Assembly (NCBI GenBank): GCA_964476045.1
Contig: CAYYYJ010000002.1
Coordinates: 1 to 58,939, forward strand
Direction: 5' to 3'
Origin: CAYYYJ01 sp964476045
Lineage (GTDB): Archaea > Aenigmatarchaeota > Aenigmatarchaeia > QMZP01 > JACQNV01
DNA length: 58,939 nt
Shown here in pieces: positions 40,150-47,266 of the stretch; positions within the stretch are counted from its first letter, which is position 1; each line of letters begins with the position of its first letter. The translations under genes and the position numbers were made by a program. The notes under the pieces are model-generated. The model was not told where the DNA came from, did no database searches, and worked only from the letters and a program-made list of their open reading frames with translations.

Positions 40150-40210
40150 AGAAGGATGGAAGTTGATTTCCTATCCAATTTATCTGAAATCAACTTCGTC
40201 CCTTTAGAAA
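40150..40210 (-). repeat. palindromic element copy e
   Basis: The plus strand reads GGATGGAAGTTGATTTC, a 14-base loop, then GAAATCAACTTCGTCCCTTT. It is flanked outside by CCCTTTCTTTTC and, downstream, GGCTACAGTACCC and AAAGAAAAGGG, making a second longer stem. It sits between the PRC-barrel and TBP genes, both on the minus strand. In 40211-40377 a lone GGTTCGTCCCCTTTG (40316-40330) may be a decayed copy; nothing else is seen. Confidence 0.75.
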
Positions 40211-40377
40211 GGCTACAGTACCCAAAGAAAAGGGTTTAGTAACCTTTCTGTTAACTATATTCTAAATTAACCGATTAAATATATAAAGGGTACTAAACTT
40301 TAAAAACTTAATGTGGTTCGTCCCCTTTGCAATAAATAAAGGTCGTTTTCAAGAATAATTTACCCAAAGAAACAAAA

Positions 40378-41127
40378 TTAGTCAGAAGTAGGCGTAACCT
40401 TTACCCCAATTTCTTCCAGTTTTTCCTTAAACTTCTCTAAAGCCCTGTTAATATCCTCTATGCTATGGGCTCCTGTACAAATTATTTTTCCAGAACTGAA
40501 CAAAAGGAATGCAACTCTAGGTTCTGTTATCCTGAAAACCAACCCAGGGAACTGCTCTGGCTCGTACTCAGCATTCTCTAGCATGAAAGCAATCTCTTCT
40601 AAATTTAGCTTTGCCAGGATCTTAGTTGAAGCAACAATATTCTCAACCTCTATTGGGAATTTTTTTGGCACATTGAACCCTACGCTGCGTATTGTTTCAG
40701 CCACTTTTTGCATCGCAATCTTGGCATTCTCTATACTCTTTGCGCCTGTACAAACAACCTTGCCCGAGCTGAAAATTAAAGCTGCTGCCCTAGGGTTTGT
40801 AGGCCTGTAAACAAGACCAGGGAACTGCTCAGGTTCATATTCAGTATTCTCTACCTCTTTAACAAGCTTTTCCAATTGAATATCAACTCCAAGTGTAGCA
40901 AAAGCAACTACGTTCTCAACTTTTATTTTAAAATCACTAGGTAAGTGTATAATCGGGCTACTCTCACTGCTGGGACTCTTCGTATTCTCCCCCTGATGAA
41001 CCGGTTCTTTAATTTTATGCTCTTTACCCTTTGTTGCTTTTAAATCTAGGGCCTTCTTTCCACTAATCTTTTTCATTTTGGGTTTAGTTTTTTTAGAAAT
41101 CGATTTCTTATCTTTAGCCATATCCAA
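40378..41127 (-). CDS. tbp: TATA-binding protein with a basic N-terminal tail
   Basis: Residues about 66-247 form the two-repeat TBP saddle: IKVENVVAFATLGVDIQLEKL and FPGLVYRPTNPRAAALIFSSGKVVCTGAKS, then EVENIVASTKILAKLNLEEIAF and FPGLVFRITEPRVAFLLFSSGKIICTGAHS. The first 65 residues are a lysine-rich tail (MAKDKKSISKKTKPKMKKISGKK); typical archaeal TBPs (about 180 residues) lack it. An alternative start at MAK (41121) would shorten it by two. TBP recognises the TATA boxes seen throughout this window. The palindromic AT-rich gap upstream (TATATTAGTATACTATATATC) is likely its own promoter. Confidence 0.96.
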   Translation of the reverse strand: MDMAKDKKSISKKTKPKMKKISGKKALDLKATKGKEHKIKEPVHQGENTKSPSSESSPIIHLPSDFKIKVENVVAFATLGVDIQLEKLVKEVENTEYEPEQFPGLVYRPTNPRAAALIFSSGKVVCTGAKSIENAKIAMQKVAETIRSVGFNVPKKFPIEVENIVASTKILAKLNLEEIAFMLENAEYEPEQFPGLVFRITEPRVAFLLFSSGKIICTGAHSIEDINRALEKFKEKLEEIGVKVTPTSD

Positions 41128-41225
41128 TCAGACATCGATAGTGGAATGTCGTCCACTCGCTGAAATATAAAACAAGAGCGTAAGCTTTATATTAGTATAC
41201 TATATATCGTGCTCCCTATATATAC

Positions 41226-41268
41226 TAAGCTTTTGTCATCAAAGCCTTAAGCAAAAAAGGATCCTAAA
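41226..41268 (+). repeat. second copy of the AAGCTTTTGTC...AAGCAAAAAAGGA repeat
   Basis: TAAGCTTTTGTCATCAAAGC then CTTAAGCAAAAAAGGATCC matches the tRNA-Asp intron segment 33611-33653. It lies in the gap (41128-41279) between TBP and RpoN genes. The hairpin arms are imperfect here (two changes), which suggests it is the older or decaying copy. Confidence 0.6.
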
Positions 41269-41279
41269 TGTTATGTTTG

Positions 41280-41474
41280 CTATCTCTCAAACTGTCCAAT
41301 TTCCTTCACCATATCCACATTGGATATCAAGATGGATCTGCAACAAAACTTCTCAATTCCTAAAGAATCTAGAACAACCTTCGAATCTTCCCCAGCGGCT
41401 AACCTGTCTTTATACTTCTCCCATACATGGGATATAGGTTTTCCACAGGAAAAACATCTCACAGGTATAATCAT
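41280..41474 (-). CDS. rpoN: RNA polymerase subunit N (Rpb10)
   Basis: The 64-residue protein has the Rpb10 zinc site CFSCGK (8-13) and the CCR motif (about 45-47, EKFCCRSIL), with IPVRCFSCGKPISHVWEKY typical of the family. It is a small structural subunit at the RNA polymerase assembly platform. It is complete. Element copy f begins 22 bases upstream of its start. Confidence 0.97.
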   Translation of the reverse strand: MIIPVRCFSCGKPISHVWEKYKDRLAAGEDSKVVLDSLGIEKFCCRSILISNVDMVKEIGQFER

Positions 41475-41496
41475 AAGCTATCCTTTTCTTTCCAAA

Positions 41497-41595
41497 AGAA
41501 GAGTGGAAACCGATCGAAGATGGTTGAGATTGATCTTGGATCAGCTGCGAAGGATCAATCTCGTCCCTTTGTGATCGGTTTCGTCCCTTTAAGTA
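41497..41595 (-). repeat. nested palindromic element copy f
   Basis: One hairpin lies inside another. The outer arms are GTGGAAACCGATC (41502-41514) and GATCGGTTTCGTCCCTTT (41573-41590). The inner arms are TGGTTGAGATTGATC and GATCAATCTCGTCCCTTT. The outer flanks TTTTCTTTCC and CCCAAAAAGAAAGGG match those of copy e. An element inserted into the loop of an older copy would give this structure. 41596-41717 has only the TATA tract for tatD. Confidence 0.78.
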
Positions 41596-41717
41596 TACCG
41601 TACCCAAAAAGAAAGGGTTTAGTTAATCAATAAAATAGGTATAATCTCTTTTGTACAACAATCTATAACATATCTAATGTAAGGTTTAAATAGGTTTCTG
41701 CAGGTCAATAGTAAGTT

Positions 41718-42536
41718 ATGATTGATGTTCACTGTCACCTGGAACAAAAGGAATTCGAGAACGGCCTAGACAAAGTAATACAATCTTGTAAATCTGTAGG
41801 TATAAAAGCCCTGGTAACATCTTGCTGCAACCCAAAGGATCTGGAGAAAACCCTCGAAATCCAGGAAGAGTATAAGAACTTTGTTTTCGCCTGTGCAGGC
41901 CTGCATCCAGAGTACATAAAAGAAATCTCTCAGAAAGAAGCTGACTCTTATCTAGACCTTCTAAAGAAGAACAAAAACAAACTAATAGCAATCGGGGAAA
42001 TAGGCCTCGACTATTTCTGGATAAAAGAGCCTTCCTGGCAAGCCAAACAGAGAGAACAGTTCGCAGAGTTAATCAGGTTTGCTAAAGAGCTAAAAAAGCC
42101 TTTAGTTGTTCATTCCAGGAACTCACATCCTGACACAGTAAACATCCTCGAAAAAGAAGATGCGAAACAAGTCCTTCTCCACATGTTCGGCGGAAAAGAC
42201 CTGATCAAAAGAATTGTCCAAAACAATTGGTTAATTTCCATAAACTACCTCATAACCAGAAGCAAAGACTACAAAAAAATAGCGAGGGACACACCTCTAG
42301 AGAATATTTGTCTCGAAACAGATGCTCCTTGGAACGGAATACAAAAACCTTCCGACCAACTTTCTAAATCAGATGTAATTTTCCGAGAAAACAAAGAAAC
42401 AAAAATCACAACTTTGAGGAATGACCCAACAACAATCCTTCCCACCGCGCAAAAAATAGCTGAGATCAAAAAGGTCTCTTTCGAACAAGTCTGGAAAAAC
42501 TGCGGGGAAAACGCGAAGAAGTTTTTCAACATCTAG
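41718..42536 (+). CDS. tatD: TatD-family metal-dependent hydrolase/DNase
   Basis: The 272-residue TIM-barrel protein has metal ligands in IDVHCHLEQ (HxH), IGEIGLDYFW (Glu), VVHSRNSHPD (His), LLHMFGG (His) and ICLETDAPW (Asp). That is all family positions. TatD enzymes are deoxyribonucleases or act on D-aminoacyl-tRNA. The start is ATG 41718. Normal length. Confidence 0.92.
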   Translation: MIDVHCHLEQKEFENGLDKVIQSCKSVGIKALVTSCCNPKDLEKTLEIQEEYKNFVFACAGLHPEYIKEISQKEADSYLDLLKKNKNKLIAIGEIGLDYFWIKEPSWQAKQREQFAELIRFAKELKKPLVVHSRNSHPDTVNILEKEDAKQVLLHMFGGKDLIKRIVQNNWLISINYLITRSKDYKKIARDTPLENICLETDAPWNGIQKPSDQLSKSDVIFRENKETKITTLRNDPTTILPTAQKIAEIKKVSFEQVWKNCGENAKKFFNI

Positions 42537-42542
42537 TTTTTA

Positions 42543-42953
42543 TCATTCCTGTATCGGCTTCACATAATACTTCCCACCGCACGCATCGCATTTCAAGAAG
42601 TTCATTCTCCCTTCCTTAATTATATGCGTGTCTGGCCTTCCGCACTCTTTGCAAATAACATATTGGTTTACGTAAAGCTCAATTTTCTTGTCCACTGAAA
42701 AATTATTGAATTTCCCAAAAACAGTGACCCTTTTGTTTTTAATCTCCCCTGAAGTGGCAAGCTCTTTAAGCAAAAACTTCAGCAAATGAGATTCGTCTCG
42801 CCCAAGAGTAGCAGCCAGCTCAGAAAAGTTCACAATTATTGTTTTTAGCCCATCAGCCTGCGTCTGCGACTTCGGCATCACAAACCTCTCGCCTGTGTCA
42901 GTCTTCTTCGGAACCTTCTCCATTAGCTTGTCCAGCATCTCTTCATAATTCAT
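42543..42953 (-). CDS. translation initiation factor aIF2 subunit beta
   Basis: The 136-residue protein has the aIF2-beta core (YEEMLDKLMEKVPKKTDTGERFVMPKSQTQADGLKTIIVNF, then LLKFLLKELATSGEI) and a C-terminal zinc ribbon CKECGRPDTHIIKEGRMNFLKCDACG. It is part of the factor that carries initiator tRNA to the ribosome. The 6-base gap to the convergent tatD gene leaves no room for a terminator. Confidence 0.95.
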   Translation of the reverse strand: MNYEEMLDKLMEKVPKKTDTGERFVMPKSQTQADGLKTIIVNFSELAATLGRDESHLLKFLLKELATSGEIKNKRVTVFGKFNNFSVDKKIELYVNQYVICKECGRPDTHIIKEGRMNFLKCDACGGKYYVKPIQE

Positions 42954-43054
42954 ATCTCTCTATTAAGATACTCAGGTTTAAAAAGTCTCCTAATTTGGTA
43001 TATTGGCACAGGTTGTCAATAGGCAAGTATATATAATTTCCCATTAAAAACAGT

Positions 43055-43327
43055 ATGATGCCAAACCAAAGAGTAGAATATGTGCCTGGAATGAGAGGGC
43101 CAGATTTTGAAAGACATTCAAGACGCTTAGGAATGGACAGTCCAGGAACAATATCTGATGTACTTCGTGTAAGAATAGCTGGGGATCTTGTTTATTTCGA
43201 TGGTTATGCGAGTCATGATTTAACGTGTGCCAGTGCATCAAAAAGAGTTCTACAAGCCGAAATGATGATACCTCCAGAAGAAATCCAAATATACAAAAAA
43301 CTTATAACAGTGGAAGAAGTCAGATAA
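43055..43327 (+). CDS. hypothetical protein
   Basis: The 90-residue protein is not recognised. It begins MMPNQRVEYVPGMRGPDFERHSRRLGM and has a beta-strand pair (DVLRVRIAGDLVYFDGYASHDL). Two adjacent ATG codons (43055, 43058) compete as start. The 484-base gap that follows (43328-43811) holds no gene but contains the TTGGCG hairpin array and the ftsZ leader. Confidence 0.5.
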   Translation: MMPNQRVEYVPGMRGPDFERHSRRLGMDSPGTISDVLRVRIAGDLVYFDGYASHDLTCASASKRVLQAEMMIPPEEIQIYKKLITVEEVR

Positions 43328-43528
43328 ATATTATTTCTCCAATCACTGTTTTTAGAAAATAAATCCCAAAGCTATCTACCCAAAAAGCATATAACACTGT
43401 AATCTTTATAAATCCCAGATCGATATAAATATTAGCAAATCTTCACGCAAAACCTAAATCCCACAAAATCAGTAAACAGCACTTCTTTTGCTGATGCAAA
43501 AGACCTGCACTAGAAAACGACAAACAGA

Positions 43529-43643
43529 AATCGTTTGGCGACGATTCCTTTTTGAGACGAAAATTGTTTTCAAAACCAACTTTGGCGAGTTGTTTTGAAT
43601 CGTATTTGGAAAATAACTTGAAACAGACAATTGGCGTTGTCTG
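43529..43643 (+). ncRNA. candidate structured RNA: three hairpins each with a TTGGCG loop
   Basis: Three hairpins share the same six-base loop: AATCGT-TTGGCG-ACGATT (43529-43546), CAACT-TTGGCG-AGTTG inside CAAAAC...TTTTG (43571-43597), and CAGACAA-TTGGCG-TTGTCTG (43624-43643). Stems differ in sequence while the loop is constant, a pattern of selection on structure plus loop. No open frame explains it. Strand is ambiguous because hairpins fold on both strands; ftsZ lies downstream on plus. It may be a leader, an independent RNA, or protein-binding DNA. Confidence 0.55.
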
Positions 43644-43741
43644 ATCTACTTACTGTAATGTATAAACATTAGCGGTAGGTTTAAAAAGTGTTTGTATACT
43701 GGAGTATATACTTCTGTTACAATCATCCATCTTAAAATCTA

Positions 43742-43802
43742 CGAAAGACCGAAACTGATTTCAGACCAATTGGTTAACAAATCAGTTTCCGTCCATCTAT
43801 GG
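43742..43802 (+). repeat. palindromic element copy g, ftsZ leader
   Basis: The plus strand reads GACCGAAACTGATTTC, AGACCAATTGGTTAAC, AAATCAGTTTCCGTCC, ATCTATGGAGG. It nearly duplicates the leader of the AAA ATPase gene at 38703. Its last bases, GGAGG, are the ftsZ ribosome-binding site, 5-10 bases before the ATG, so folding could influence translation. Confidence 0.75.
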
Positions 43803-43811
43803 AGGTAAAAT

Positions 43812-44939
43812 ATGAATTCAATAATCGAGCAAGCTTTCAGTAAAAGCTTAGAACAGGCGCCTGATCCTGAACAGCAAAGGAAAACAATAATGGAAGAGTT
43901 CGGTCTCGATCTCAAGGATGCCAAAATAGTAGTAGTCGGCTGCGGTGGCGCAGGAAGCAACACAATAAACAGGCTTACAAACATGGGAGTACAGGGAGCC
44001 AAGACAGTGGCACTAAACACAGACGTGAAACATCTTTCAAGAACAAATGCCCACCACAAACTCTTGATAGGAAAAGAGCTGACAAGAGGACTTGGCGCTG
44101 GAGGTTATCCAGAAGTAGGCAAAAACGCAGCCCTTGAAAGCGAAAAAGACATCAAGAAAGTTTTAACTGACGCTGACATGGTTTACATTGTAGCAGGCCT
44201 CGGCGGTGGAACAGGGACTGGTTCAGCTCCCGTTGTCGCAAAAATAGCAAAAGAAATGGGCGCAATCACAATAGGCGCTGTAACAATGCCTTTCAAAATA
44301 GAGGGCGCAAGAATGGCTAAGGCAGAAGACGGCTTGTTCCAGTTACGGCAAAGATGCGACACAGCAATAGTAATAGAAAACGACAGGCTTCTCAAAGTCG
44401 CAGGAGACCTACCAATCGACCAGGCTTTCGCAGTCTCTGACAACATAATCGCAACAATGATCAAAGGCGTGACAGAAACAATCTCCATGCCCTCTTTAGT
44501 CAACCTAGATTACGCAGACGTGAAAACAATCATGCATTCTGGCGGCGTCGCAACAGTCGGCTTCGGGGAATCTGATACAGACCACAGGGCAGAAGAAGCT
44601 GTTGTAAAAGCTTTAACAAACCCTCTGCTAGATGTCGATTACACAGGTGGATCTGGCGCTTTACTCCACATAACAGGCGGGAATGACCTGAGATTAGAAG
44701 AAGTCAACCTGATTGGAGAGTATGTCTCCAAACAACTAGATCCAGATGCCCAAGTTATCTGGGGTTCGAGAATCGATCCAACCTTCAGCGGAAAGATCCG
44801 TGTAATAACAATAATAACAGGAGTAAGCTCGCCTTACATTGTAGGTCCTCTTGCGAAAAGGCAGGCCCTCCAAAAGCAACAAACTGAACTCAGAAGCCTC
44901 TCAGAAGAGTTTGGGATCAAGATGATGGTTGAAGGCTAA
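43812..44939 (+). CDS. ftsZ: cell division GTPase FtsZ
   Basis: The 375-residue tubulin-like GTPase has VVGCGGAGSNTINRL (about 37-51), the tubulin signature GGGTGTGSAPVVAKIAKE (about 135-152), LNTDVKHL (T3 loop), and NLDYADVKTIMHSGGVATVG (T7 loop with catalytic Asp). A short N-terminal extension (IIEQAFSKSLEQAPDPEQQ) and a C-terminal tail with no clear conserved peptide are present. It polymerises at mid-cell with GTP. A GGAGG ribosome site lies within element copy g. Confidence 0.97.
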   Translation: MNSIIEQAFSKSLEQAPDPEQQRKTIMEEFGLDLKDAKIVVVGCGGAGSNTINRLTNMGVQGAKTVALNTDVKHLSRTNAHHKLLIGKELTRGLGAGGYPEVGKNAALESEKDIKKVLTDADMVYIVAGLGGGTGTGSAPVVAKIAKEMGAITIGAVTMPFKIEGARMAKAEDGLFQLRQRCDTAIVIENDRLLKVAGDLPIDQAFAVSDNIIATMIKGVTETISMPSLVNLDYADVKTIMHSGGVATVGFGESDTDHRAEEAVVKALTNPLLDVDYTGGSGALLHITGGNDLRLEEVNLIGEYVSKQLDPDAQVIWGSRIDPTFSGKIRVITIITGVSSPYIVGPLAKRQALQKQQTELRSLSEEFGIKMMVEG

Positions 44940-45032
44940 TTTATTTTTTCCAGGGGTTTTCCCCCCAATTCTATTTTCTAATACGAAAATCTCTTAAAAT
45001 AGCTTTTAAGAGCTCACACACAATATTATTGA

Positions 45033-46124
45033 ATGAAGCGTTATTTTTTTGTTCTGGCCGCGGTTTTCTTTATTCTGATTATCCCTAACTTTGCGAAAGC
45101 TGAGGAAAAATCTATACTTGAAATAGGCCATGCATTAATGAGCCAAGACAATAAAACAGTCCGATTCATTGCAGCCTACGCGGAAAACTCCACAAGTGTT
45201 GTTAGTCTGATACCCAAAGCAGACTGTAAAATCTCTTTCACTGACCAGCCATCCCCGAAGCCAATGTCATATAATCCAGGAACCAGTTACGATTTCACAC
45301 GGGTATTCACAGAATCAGCTAAAATAGATTATACAGTAACCTGCTCAAGCCAGAATTATACACAGCAAACAAAATCCAAGCGCTTGGAGCTGGTCACTGA
45401 CTTTCTTGAAGTCGTTCTGATTAGTCCCCAAAACACTGTGACAACCCGAAACGTCAATTTCATCTGTGAAGTCCGCGGAAACAAGCCAAATGCAATAAAC
45501 CTTTACTCAGACACTTCAGGCGAATGGAAGCTGAGAGCCTCATCGCAAATCAAAACAACAAGATCCCCTTTCCGTGTAAACTTCACAGAAGATTATGTCT
45601 CAGATGGATCTTACAAATGGAATTGCGAAGCAGAAACAGGCAAGGGAACTAAATTCGCCCCTTCTGACAAAAAGTTTACACTAAAATTCTCACCCAAAGT
45701 CCCTGATTGTTTTGAAGCAGTTGATTGCACTTCCTGGGAACCACAGACATGTTCTGGAGACAAACAAACAAGATCATGCAACAAAACAGCTGAATGCAGT
45801 TATACACAATCCAGAAACTGCACACTCCCAGCAACAAGCCCTGACAACGGGATTGTCCTGCAGTCCCCTATACCAACGTTACCAGATACTCCTGGTTCGG
45901 CTAAAAGCAAAGACACAGGATTAGGCATACTCCCTATCCTCCTTTTAGTTTTAGTAATCGCCGGAGTCGGAGCCTTCCTCTTGATAAAGTTCAAAAGAAA
46001 AAAGCAGGCAAGTAAAGACAAAGAAAAAGAAGGCGACATCTTCGACGAGCTGGCGACAGAAGAGCTGCCAGAAGAACCTGAAGACCAAGAAAATCAAGAA
46101 CCAGAGGATGAGGACAAGAAATAA
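45033..46124 (+). CDS. secreted, membrane-anchored Ig-like/TSP1-like surface protein
   Basis: The 363-residue protein has a signal peptide (KRYFFVLAAVFFILIIPNFAKAEE, residues 2-25), an Ig-like beta-rich ectodomain (VLISPQNTVTTRNVNFICEVRGNKP) with paired cysteines, and a thrombospondin-1-like segment (CTSWEPQTCSGDKQTRSCNKTAECSYTQSRNC). A C-terminal membrane helix (ILPILLLVLVIAGVGAFLLIKF) and an acidic cytoplasmic tail (about 50 residues, Glu/Asp-rich) follow. Several N-x-S/T sites suggest glycosylation. It could be an adhesin or sensor. It follows ftsZ on the same strand after 93 bases. Confidence 0.7.
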   Translation: MKRYFFVLAAVFFILIIPNFAKAEEKSILEIGHALMSQDNKTVRFIAAYAENSTSVVSLIPKADCKISFTDQPSPKPMSYNPGTSYDFTRVFTESAKIDYTVTCSSQNYTQQTKSKRLELVTDFLEVVLISPQNTVTTRNVNFICEVRGNKPNAINLYSDTSGEWKLRASSQIKTTRSPFRVNFTEDYVSDGSYKWNCEAETGKGTKFAPSDKKFTLKFSPKVPDCFEAVDCTSWEPQTCSGDKQTRSCNKTAECSYTQSRNCTLPATSPDNGIVLQSPIPTLPDTPGSAKSKDTGLGILPILLLVLVIAGVGAFLLIKFKRKKQASKDKEKEGDIFDELATEELPEEPEDQENQEPEDEDKK

Positions 46125-46190
46125 TAGAGTAACAGGTTATTTTAATTTGAAACGCCTAAACATTTAAACCTAAATAAATTAGTACAACTT

Positions 46191-46617
46191 ATGATATCTA
46201 TACAAAATGCAGCAAAAGAGGATTTTATCCAGATAGAAGAAATATTAAAAGAAAATGAGATGTTGGTTCCGTATATAGACGGAAAAGAAGCCATGGAAAG
46301 GATCAAAAAAATCCGGAAGATACTTTTTGGTAGCAAAAGATGCTGATGCTGTTATTGGCTTTATCAGGGCTGTTTATGATGGCTCTAGAGCATTAATACA
46401 TCAAATGGCTGTTAGGAAATCCAACCAAAGAAAAGGTATCGGGAAAAAACTTATTTTAGAAATCTGTAAAAGGCTTAAAGAGGATGGAGCGCCAACAGTG
46501 TCTGTCACTGTAACAGAGAAATCAGCTTCCTATTATCAAAGCCTATCTTTTAAAAAGCTGCCTATCACGCTTATGCTAGCTGACGACATAAATAAAGTTA
46601 TAGGATTAACAGGTTGA
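46191..46617 (+). pseudogene. GNAT-family acetyltransferase, frameshifted at an A7 run
   Basis: An ATG frame from 46191 (MISIQNAAKEDFIQIEEILK, typical GNAT strand 1 and helix 1) stops at 46346. A second frame continues from about 46310 with RYFLVAKDADAVIGFIRAVYDG, LIHQMAVRKSNQRKGIGKKLI (acetyl-CoA loop R/Q-x-x-G-x-G) and TEKSASYYQSLSFKKLP. Removing one A from the seven A's at 46305-46311 joins them (MERIKKSGRYFLVAKDAD). The protein would have about 141 residues, normal for GNAT. It may be a sequencing indel or a true frameshift. Confidence 0.75.
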
Positions 46618-46730
46618 CACAACAGACTTTCCCTGGACACGTATCCTTACCTATTTAAATATACCTATTATATATCTAGAAATAAGCTGTTGAGTCCGGC
46701 ACTATTTGCCCTTTTGGGTACAGTAGCCGA

Positions 46731-46790
46731 TTCGGCTGGAAACCGATTTTCTAAGCAATTGGTCTAAAATCGGTTTCGTCCCTCTAAAGC
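46731..46790 (-). repeat. palindromic element copy h, before the S15 gene
   Basis: The plus strand reads TCGGCTGGAAACCGATTTT, CTAAGCAATTGGTCT, AAAATCGGTTTCGTCCCTCT: 11-bp perfect arms. Its reverse complement contains AGACCAATTG, the same loop as copies d and g. Upstream GGGTACAGTAGCC corresponds to the outer flank of copy e. It ends 18 bases before the S15 start, so it lies in the leader. Confidence 0.75.
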
Positions 46791-46807
46791 TCCCGGAAAA
46801 GGCTACT

Positions 46808-47260
46808 ATGGCAAAGATGCATTCAAGAAAAAAAGGGAAGCATGGAAGCAAGAAACCGATGCAGAAAATCGCGCCTTGGGTCAGCTATACGCCTAAAGAA
46901 ATAGAAGAGATAGTTCTAAAGCTCCAGAGGCAGGGGATGCAGTCAGCTAAGATCGGCCTTCTCCTTCGAGACCAATACGGAATTCCCTCTACCCGTGTTT
47001 CAGCAAACAAGAAAGTCACAAAAATAATGAAAGAAAACAAAGTCTATCCGGCACTCCCAGAAGAAATCCTAAACTTATTAAAGAAAGCCGTAACCCTCAG
47101 AATGCACTTGGGAAAAAACAAAAAAGATTACACTTCTTACAGAGGCCTCGAGTTAACAGAATCCAAAATCAGAAGGCTCGCAAAATACTATAAGAGAGAA
47201 AAAGTCCTTCCAGCAGACTGGGTGTATGATCCAGAGAGAGCAGTGCTGTTGGTAAAGTAA
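46808..47260 (+). CDS. rps15: 30S ribosomal protein S15
   Basis: The 150-residue protein has the archaeal/eukaryotic S15 N-terminal extension (ARMHSRKKGKHGSKKP-like, WVSYTPKEIEEIVLKLQRQGMQSAKIGLLLRDQYGIPSTR) and the core helices ending YRGLELTESKIRRLAKYYKREKVLP. Complete. Ribosomal proteins often regulate their own mRNA, so the hairpin leader (copy h) is of interest. Confidence 0.97.
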   Translation: MAKMHSRKKGKHGSKKPMQKIAPWVSYTPKEIEEIVLKLQRQGMQSAKIGLLLRDQYGIPSTRVSANKKVTKIMKENKVYPALPEEILNLLKKAVTLRMHLGKNKKDYTSYRGLELTESKIRRLAKYYKREKVLPADWVYDPERAVLLVK

Positions 47261-47266
47261 ATTTTT

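Noticed and set aside
41410..41633. Overlapping short frames on both strands at palindromic element f
   Set aside because: They encode translated repeat sequence (NRSKMVEID-type peptide) and overlap rpoN; best explained by the element rather than a gene.
43440..43680. C/D-box or H/ACA guide RNA upstream of ftsZ
   Set aside because: No paired C (RTGATGA) and D (CTGA) boxes in the right order and no terminal ACA after a kink-turn hairpin; the common TTGGCG loops do not match those families.
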